6,180 nucleotides of DNA from Deltaproteobacteria bacterium UBA6601 (lineage in GTDB: Bacteria > Myxococcota_A > UBA796 > UBA9615): the NCBI GenBank assembly GCA_002433485.1, contig DJIF01000103.1, forward strand, positions 74,156 through 80,335. Direction: 5' to 3'. Below the pieces are notes generated by a model. That model had not been told where the DNA came from. It made no database searches and saw only the letters and a list, made by a program, of their open reading frames with translations. Of the stretch, positions 1 to 3,855 are shown piece by piece; within the stretch, counting starts at the first letter, position 1, and each line of letters starts with the position of its first letter. The translations under genes were made by a program, and so were the position numbers.

Positions 1-1118
1 GCATAGGAGCCCTGAGCGCGGATGAACTCAAGTTTTTGCGGGGTGAGCGCAGAGGCGATGTCGGAGAGCTCTCGCGTGCCGTCGGCGTTGTAGAGCTTCT
101 TCTCCTTGAGGTTGATGGTCAGCACCGTGCCGGTGTCGATGGAGAAGACCTGCTCCAGTTCAGGCTCGCCGTCCTCGTCGAGGATGGGTTCGCCATGGGC
201 ATCGAGCTTCTTCACCCAGTTCTTTAGATCGAGGCCGATACCGCCAGTCACGCCCACCGTGGTGAGGAAGATGGGGGAGATGCCGTTCGTGCCGCCAACG
301 ATCGGAGCGATGTTGATAAAGGGGACGTAGGGGCTCGCCTGAATGCCGGTCCACAGGGCGACGTTGTTCACACCTGACATGCGTGAGGAGCCAACGCCCA
401 TGGTGCCCTTGTCGGCCACCAACATGACGCGCTTGTCCGGGTGTTGCTCTTTGAGCCCCAGGAGCACGGCCTGCGCTTCCTTGTTGTGCTCAAACAAGCA
501 CTGGCCATGGAGCTCACGGTCGGAGCGTGAGTGGGCGTCGCTGCCTGGCGAGAGGAGGTCGGTCGAGACATCTCCGACGGCGGTCACGTAGGTGACGACC
601 TGAACGACCTCATCGATCGGCGGGAGCTTGGTGAAGAATTCGGCCTTGGCGTAGCTCTGGAGGATGTCGGTCGCGAGGGCGTTTCCGCTGTTGTGTGAGG
701 CCTCCAGGCGGTCGGTGTCCGCCTCGTAGAGAAACACCTGCGTCTTGAGGACCCTGGCCGCTGGTTGTGCGATGTCAGGATCGTCTCCCAGGGCGAGATC
801 CAGCAGCACCTCAACCGATGGGCCTCCCTTCATGTGGGACAACAGCTCAAGCGCGAAGGTCGGCGTGATCTCTGCGACAGAGGCCTGACCCACGATGATC
901 TCTTTCAGAAACGCTGCTTTGACGCCGGCTGCGCTAGTGGTGCCAGGGAGTGTGTTGTAGATGAAGAAGTCGAGAGATTGTGCTCGGTGCTCGTGCTGGA
1001 GGTCTCGAATCTGGGCGATTAGCTCCTCGACCAGCTCCGCATCTTCAATGGGCTTCGGGTGGAGCCCGTACTCTTTTCTCGTCTCGATCTCTTCAAGATA
1101 CTGGGTGTACAAACTCAA
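1..1118 (-). CDS. acnB: Aconitate hydratase B (AcnB-type), N-terminal 372 residues, cut by the window's left edge
   Basis: AcnB interconverts citrate and isocitrate in the cytosolic TCA cycle; many members also dehydrate 2-methylisocitrate. The reverse-strand reading is unbroken for 372 codons to the edge. Residues about 1-160 match the AcnB N-terminal helical (HEAT-like) domain (YTQYLEEIETRK at 4-15, YNTLPGTTSAAGVKAAFLKE at 54-73, SHMKGGPSVEVLLDLALGDD at 94-113). Residues about 170-372 match the swivel domain, with GDVSTDLLSPGSDAHSRSD (182-200) and KGTMGVGSSRMSGVNNVA (237-254), the counterparts of GETNTDDLSPAPDAWSRPD and GTGSSRKS in E. coli AcnB. The wording is closest to the longer AcnB variant known from Bacteroidetes and some proteobacteria. 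The Fe-S cysteines and catalytic domains lie off the window. No ATG exists near the expected N-terminus; TTG at 1118 (giving M-S-L-Y-T-Q-Y) is chosen by alignment, with TTG at 1112 as the alternative. No strong ribosome binding site is visible, only GGGCGAG about 9 bases upstream. Confidence 0.93.
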   Translation of the reverse strand, partial: MSLYTQYLEEIETRKEYGLHPKPIEDAELVEELIAQIRDLQHEHRAQSLDFFIYNTLPGTTSAAGVKAAFLKEIIVGQASVAEITPTFALELLSHMKGGPSVEVLLDLALGDDPDIAQPAARVLKTQVFLYEADTDRLEASHNSGNALATDILQSYAKAEFFTKLPPIDEVVQVVTYVTAVGDVSTDLLSPGSDAHSRSDRELHGQCLFEHNKEAQAVLLGLKEQHPDKRVMLVADKGTMGVGSSRMSGVNNVALWTGIQASPYVPFINIAPIVGGTNGISPIFLTTVGVTGGIGLDLKNWVKKLDAHGEPILDEDGEPELEQVFSIDTGTVLTINLKEKKLYNADGTRELSDIASALTPQKLEFIRAQGSY

Positions 1119-1132
1119 GGTTGATCTCGCCC

Positions 1133-1145
1133 GTGTGTGTGTGTG
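1133..1145. repeat. Dinucleotide run (GT)6G, reading as CA repeats in front of acnB
   Basis: Thirteen bases of perfect GT alternation end 14 bases before the TTG start of acnB (1118). On the acnB strand it reads as CA repeats in the 5' leader. Such tracts can change length by slippage, which would alter leader spacing, but six repeats is short and this may be chance. Confidence 0.7.
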
Positions 1146-1386
1146 CAGCTTAGCGCCGGCGAAACTATGTCGATCATCGGCCAAATGCAAGGGTTCAAGC
1201 CGGCTCGCCGGTTGGAGAGGGTGGCTCCCATGGAGGTCTGGAAGACCCGCCTCGGCCACCTCTCGCGGCCAGTCAGGCGCTGCCTGGCCACTCTTATCGC
1301 TGCACCAGCTCGGAGCCCCACCGGTGAACAGCTGGTCTGGCTGTCGGTGCGGGCCGTCGCAGAGCTACCGCCAGGGAAGGGGAGGA

Positions 1387-1535
1387 CGCGCCCGGGTACG
1401 TGAGAGCCTCGAGCGAGGGCACGGCGCTGGCGGCAGCTCTTCGAAGACGGCACCTACCCCAGCAAGGCGGCGTTGGCTCGGGGCGAGGGGGTCAGCAGCG
1501 CGGCTGTGACGCAGGGGCTGGGTCGGGTTGGCTGA
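1387..1535 (+). pseudogene. Decayed remnant of a small helix-turn-helix (ParB/resolvase-associated-like) gene
   Basis: Frame 3 from 1404 to the TGA at 1533 reads RARRWRQLFEDGTYPSKAAL followed by ARGEGVSSAAVTQGL. This fits the pattern 'A-R-W-x-x-L-x-x-G-x-x-S-x-A-A-L-A-R-x-E-G-V-S-x-A-x-V-T-Q', the helix-turn-helix of small DNA-binding proteins often found as stray ORFs in these genomes. An in-frame TGA at 1401 lies just upstream, while the neighbouring frame before about position 1416 reads RVRESLER, which would join naturally to ARRWRQLFEDG after a shift of two bases near 1416-1418. No start codon or full-length product can be reconstructed. I infer a frameshifted gene remnant. The family is assigned only from the short motif, and the upstream limit is approximate. 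Confidence 0.4.
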
Positions 1536-1536
1536 T

Positions 1537-1556
1537 AGGCCCGATACGAGGTCTCA
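1537..1556. repeat. Intergenic motif, copy A (after exoD)
   Basis: Copy A of AGGYCYGATAMGAGGNCTYA. It matches copy C (3780) at 16 of 20 bases and copy B (2289) at 15 of 20. Similarity to copy B continues to the right: the ten bases CTGTGCTGAG at 1563-1572 recur at 2315-2324 with the same spacing, giving 28 of 37 identical positions over 1536-1572 versus 2288-2324 without gaps. It lies 23 bases after the exoD stop codon in the direction of exoD transcription. Confidence 0.55.
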
Positions 1557-1557
1557 T

Positions 1558-1573
1558 GCTCACTGTGCTGAGC
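1558..1573 (-). terminator. Possible small hairpin after exoD
   Basis: GCTCA (1558-1562) and TGAGC (1569-1573) can pair around a 6-base loop, starting 6 bases after the exoD stop. There is no run of T on the exoD strand, and a 5-pair stem is short, so this is at most a weak or Rho-assisted terminator. Part of it overlaps the extended copy of the intergenic motif. Confidence 0.2.
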
Positions 1574-1579
1574 CAGGGT

Positions 1580-2236
1580 TCAGGAGAGACCAAGCCAGGC
1601 TTTGATCAGGGGTTTTGCGTGTTCTTCAACGGCATCCAGCCCATGGGTCCACGCAAAATAGACCGCCACAGCAGCAATGCCAGCGGCGATGGGTGCCAGT
1701 AATAGCCCCCCCAGAAGAACCAGCCCGTCTTCTTCCAAGATCCCAGCGGCCAGCACAAAAATCACAAAGCTGGGCGCCGTGTTGGTGAGTGGAATGGGCA
1801 GGGACATGCTGATCGACATCAGCACAACGATGACTCCGACAAGCGCCAGGAAGACCCGGTTTCGTGCCAAGCCAGAAAGCCTCGGCCGAATCACCCACTC
1901 AACAAAGCGCAGGGGGACCCCCGCATTCTTCACGGTCCACTCGAGCTTGCTCCTGGTCACCGACCGCTTTCTGACTCCCTCGGGAAGCCACGGGGTCTTC
2001 CGACCGCGAATCATTTGAAGCCCCAGAAGCGCCATCATGATGCCAAACGGGGTGGCATAGCCTGGAGCCGGAAGGGGTAGGGCTGCGGGCAGGGCCAAGA
2101 TCAGCAGAATCAGCCCAAAGCCCCTGTCTGCAATCAAGTCCAGCACGGCACCAATGGTGGTCTCTTCCGCCTCAAGGGACGCCACAAAGTCGGCGAGCTC
2201 AGCGGACAAGCGTGTGTCGGGAATAATCTCTGACAT
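1580..2236 (-). CDS. ExoD-family integral membrane protein
   Basis: The 218-residue product has the layout and usual length (about 200 residues) of the ExoD family, named after a Sinorhizobium gene affecting exopolysaccharide production and alkali tolerance; the biochemical activity is not established. A hydrophilic N-terminus (1-37) is followed by the hallmark DRGFGLILLILALPAALPLP (38-57) running into APGYATPFG (57-65), then a basic stretch (78-120, RGRKTPWLP) and hydrophobic segments at about 128-146, 150-167 and 172-196, with LPIPLTNTAPSF (146-157) and ILEEDGLVLLGG (166-177) as the second conserved block. The ATG at 2236 gives a normal family start; the leader has only a weak AGCGAAG before it. 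It follows the HTTM-like gene by 69 bases on the same strand, so cotranscription is possible, but a motif copy and a gene remnant lie between them. Confidence 0.85.
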   Translation of the reverse strand: MSEIIPDTRLSAELADFVASLEAEETTIGAVLDLIADRGFGLILLILALPAALPLPAPGYATPFGIMMALLGLQMIRGRKTPWLPEGVRKRSVTRSKLEWTVKNAGVPLRFVEWVIRPRLSGLARNRVFLALVGVIVVLMSISMSLPIPLTNTAPSFVIFVLAAGILEEDGLVLLGGLLLAPIAAGIAAVAVYFAWTHGLDAVEEHAKPLIKAWLGLS

Positions 2237-2244
2237 GGACTTCG

Positions 2245-2286
2245 CTCTAACCAGTCACCATCGTAGACCAGCAGCTTGCCCGCCGT
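2245..2286 (-). pseudogene. Probable N-terminal stub of a DCC-family (DUF393) thiol oxidoreductase
   Basis: On the minus strand, the frame through 2286-2251 reads TAGKLLVYDGDW. DCC-family proteins begin with a strand of this kind, K-L-x-V-x-Y-D-G-D-C-x-x-C, where the two cysteines form the redox motif. Here KLLVYDGD is present but the first cysteine is Trp, and the similarity ends at once; exoD starts 15 bases later. DCC proteins are regular neighbours or fusion partners of HTTM membrane proteins, and the gene just upstream on the same strand is HTTM-like, which makes the match more than a curiosity. There is no start codon in a good place and no downstream remainder. The match is only eight residues, so chance similarity cannot be excluded. 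Confidence 0.35.
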
Positions 2287-2288
2287 AT

Positions 2289-2308
2289 AGGTCTGATAAG
2301 AGGGCTTA
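2289..2308. repeat. Intergenic motif, copy B (at the 3' end of the HTTM-like gene)
   Basis: Copy B of AGGYCYGATAMGAGGNCTYA, matching copy C at 18 of 20 bases. Its last three bases (2306-2308) are the TAA stop codon of the 327-residue gene on the minus strand, so the repeat supplies that gene's end. Around its right half ATAAG and CTTAT (2297-2301 and 2305-2309, overlapping the loop AGG) can form a short 5-pair stem not conserved in copy A. Confidence 0.6.
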
Positions 2309-3289
2309 TGTGAGCTGTGCTGAGGTAGCCGGGCGCCCTCGCGGATAGAGCAGGCCCGCGCCCGGAAGTAAGCGCAAGACTCCTTTAACGTCAGATGTCG
2401 CGGGCTGAAAGGGGGAACTGACAAGGAGGATGCCCAGCAGTAGGATGTTCTTGCTAAACCCGACGCTCAGAATGAGCTCGGAACCCAAATGCAGACCGAT
2501 CAGTCCGAGTCCCCACCAACGATGCAAGGGGTGACGAAACAGGGCGAGGACCGCAAATAGCTCCACGTAGATCGCTGCGAGAAACGAGACCGCCCCGACC
2601 CAGGAATGCTGAATGAGAAAAGGGCCAAAAAGGCTTTCGACATTGTTCTGCAGGAGCCGGTTCGCAATCAGGTAGGAAAAACCATCGACCGACAGCGCGC
2701 TGAGTTCTCCCCTCGATGTCTGCATTATCGCGGCCCATACTTTCCAGAACCCAGAGAGGGAGTAGAGCATGAGCACCATCGCCTGTGCTCCAAGGATGAC
2801 CGAAAGATATTTCTGTCGAAACATGCGAGCGCCAGAAGAGCCGTCGCGCCGAATGCTCGGCAAGAACATAAGGACGAACGAAACGTATATCCACGCGTGC
2901 GTCGAGTGACCGATCTTGCCGAACGAATTCTTAAAGGCGCTATAGAGCAGCAGGCCTGCGAAAGCCAGGACTCTAAACGACCGCAGTTGCGGAAATGCTG
3001 CCGCCCCGAAGAGCCCAATCGCAAACAGGGCGACGATGAAATCCACCGACACCGAGATCCCAACAGCTTCAACCCAGAAGACCGGCCACAACGGCTCCAA
3101 AACCGTGACCTGTCGCCACTCCACCCAGTCCTCAAAAATGGCGGGCAAGAAGAACAATTGGACGATGTAGAACAGGCGGACCGTCCAGACACATGCGACG
3201 AAGGTCTGGGATTGCTTGGCAAAGATCGCACCTCGGTCCACTGGGCCTGGTGCTGACAAGAACCTGCGAAGTCTGCGGAAGACCTTCAT
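2306..3289 (-). CDS. Multipass membrane protein, HTTM / vitamin-K-carboxylase-like
   Basis: The 327-residue product has a cytoplasmic-looking basic start (1-30) and about seven or eight hydrophobic segments (roughly 32-52, 68-92, 106-120, 132-146, 163-183, 231-251, 257-275, 278-292), ending in a basic tail. Features that recall HTTM-like proteins are a conserved-looking GHSTHAWIYVSFVLMFLP (127-144), SLSGFWKVWAAI (177-188) and a late HLGSELIL (267-274) in a membrane helix. HTTM proteins are related to vitamin-K-dependent gamma-carboxylase, but most bacterial ones have no known reaction, and catalytic residues cannot be assigned here. Its ATG overlaps the TGA of the upstream 160-residue gene by 4 bases, arguing for translational coupling and a shared job. 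The stop codon lies inside motif copy B, and a DCC-like stub follows. A DoxX-like or unrelated membrane family is the alternative. The coding region is solid; the family call is moderate. Confidence 0.8.
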   Translation of the reverse strand: MKVFRRLRRFLSAPGPVDRGAIFAKQSQTFVACVWTVRLFYIVQLFFLPAIFEDWVEWRQVTVLEPLWPVFWVEAVGISVSVDFIVALFAIGLFGAAAFPQLRSFRVLAFAGLLLYSAFKNSFGKIGHSTHAWIYVSFVLMFLPSIRRDGSSGARMFRQKYLSVILGAQAMVLMLYSLSGFWKVWAAIMQTSRGELSALSVDGFSYLIANRLLQNNVESLFGPFLIQHSWVGAVSFLAAIYVELFAVLALFRHPLHRWWGLGLIGLHLGSELILSVGFSKNILLLGILLVSSPFQPATSDVKGVLRLLPGAGLLYPRGRPATSAQLT

Positions 3290-3768
3290 TCTCGACGCCT
3301 CGGGACTTCATATTCCTTCAGGAGCGCAGTCTCAACTCTGCCAGTCTTCCACTTCTCGACCGGATTAAAGCGATTGACGATGACCTGGTATTTCAGTTGC
3401 GCATGTGAGCCGTCCAGGTAATTGCTTTCGAATAAGCGTCTCAGTTCCCGGGCTTCGCTTTGCCCATCCTGATCGATTGCTTTCCCGAGACGCAGAATCA
3501 AGTAATGAGCGTTGATGTCACCCGCACCCGAGAGCAGTTCCTTCGCCATCATGAAGTCCAGCGGTGGGTCGAAGGACCTCCCGTCGACCTCAACGATCTG
3601 CACGGCATAGCTTTGTGATTCTCTGGCGGGGATCGAGCTAAAGAGCGACCACGTGAAAATTGGGAAGATCTCGTTCCCTTCCTTGAACTTTTTGATGCAG
3701 CAGGCGGCCAGGATATAAGCACAGAAAAATGCTAACAGCAGAAGCTTGAGTTGGCGGTAGCGTTTCAT
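3286..3768 (-). CDS. Small membrane-anchored or lipoprotein-like protein coupled to the HTTM-like gene
   Basis: I do not recognise a named family with certainty. The 160 residues start with a basic KRYRQLK, then a hydrophobic segment (9-24) ending in L-A-A-C-C (20-24), which could be a lipobox with Cys23 as lipidation site or a simple membrane anchor. The rest is soluble and probably extracytoplasmic: NEIFPIFTWSLFSSIP (32-47) follows the anchor, and KYQVIVNRFNPVEKWKTG (126-143) is near the C-terminus. Small proteins with a 'F-P-F-x-x-W-S-L-F-S' block and an 'R-x-x-P-x-x-x-W' tail occur beside HTTM genes as far as I recall; that is memory, not a search. The gene ends in a 4-base ATGA overlap with the HTTM-like gene. 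The start ATG at 3768 follows CTGGAA, a weak binding site, and motif copy C ends 11 bases before it. Base composition is visibly more AT-rich than the MopE-like gene. Confidence 0.75.
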   Translation of the reverse strand: MKRYRQLKLLLLAFFCAYILAACCIKKFKEGNEIFPIFTWSLFSSIPARESQSYAVQIVEVDGRSFDPPLDFMMAKELLSGAGDINAHYLILRLGKAIDQDGQSEARELRRLFESNYLDGSHAQLKYQVIVNRFNPVEKWKTGRVETALLKEYEVPRRRE

Positions 3769-3779
3769 TTCCAGCGGTT

Positions 3780-3799
3780 AGGTCCGATAAGAGGCCTTA
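3780..3799. repeat. Intergenic motif, copy C (between the MopE-like gene and the 160-residue gene)
   Basis: Copy C of AGGYCYGATAMGAGGNCTYA, 18 of 20 bases identical to copy B. On the plus strand AGGTC (3780-3784) and GGCCT (3793-3797) can pair, with one G-T wobble, around the loop CGATAAGA. Copy A can form the equivalent stem with a different wobble, copy B with one mismatch. Because it sits 11 bases before the ATG of the 160-residue gene, it would be in that gene's leader if transcription comes through from the right. Confidence 0.6.
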
Positions 3800-3841
3800 G
3801 CAGAGAGTGTATCCGCAAGACGCTGGCCTCAGCCTCTCTGC
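3800..3841 (-). terminator. Inverted repeat after the MopE-like gene, possible terminator
   Basis: GCAGAGAG (3800-3807) and CTCTCTGC (3834-3841) form a perfect 8-pair stem around 26 bases, and the loop contains a second small hairpin, GCTG/CAGC when read on the minus strand. It begins 14 bases after the MopE-like stop codon. There is no T tract after it, so intrinsic termination is unproven. It directly abuts motif copy C. Confidence 0.35.
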
Positions 3842-3855
3842 GTCGGCACTGAACC

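Larger units (their letters stand above)
1119..1579. other. 461-base gap without an intact gene
   Basis: This is the gap between the acnB start and the exoD stop. It holds, from left to right, a (GT)n run next to the acnB start, a stretch at 1146-1385 in which I recognise nothing, a decayed plus-strand helix-turn-helix gene ending at 1535, one copy of the intergenic motif, and a small hairpin after exoD. Short open frames on both strands here have no recognisable protein. The acnB promoter should lie here, but I cannot point to convincing -35/-10 elements. Confidence 0.6.

Noticed and set aside
831..833. ATG at residue 96 of the acnB frame as start codon
   Set aside because: Ninety-five residues of clear AcnB N-terminal domain lie upstream of it in the same unbroken frame.
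961..1509. 182-residue plus-strand frame
   Set aside because: Its first part is antisense to acnB and the rest is compositionally odd; only the last few residues before about 1416 may belong to the HTH remnant.
2134..2424. 96-residue minus-strand frame spanning the HTTM-like/exoD junction as a real gene
   Set aside because: Most of it overlaps the two real genes out of frame and resembles nothing; only the short LVYDGD segment is kept, as a possible remnant.
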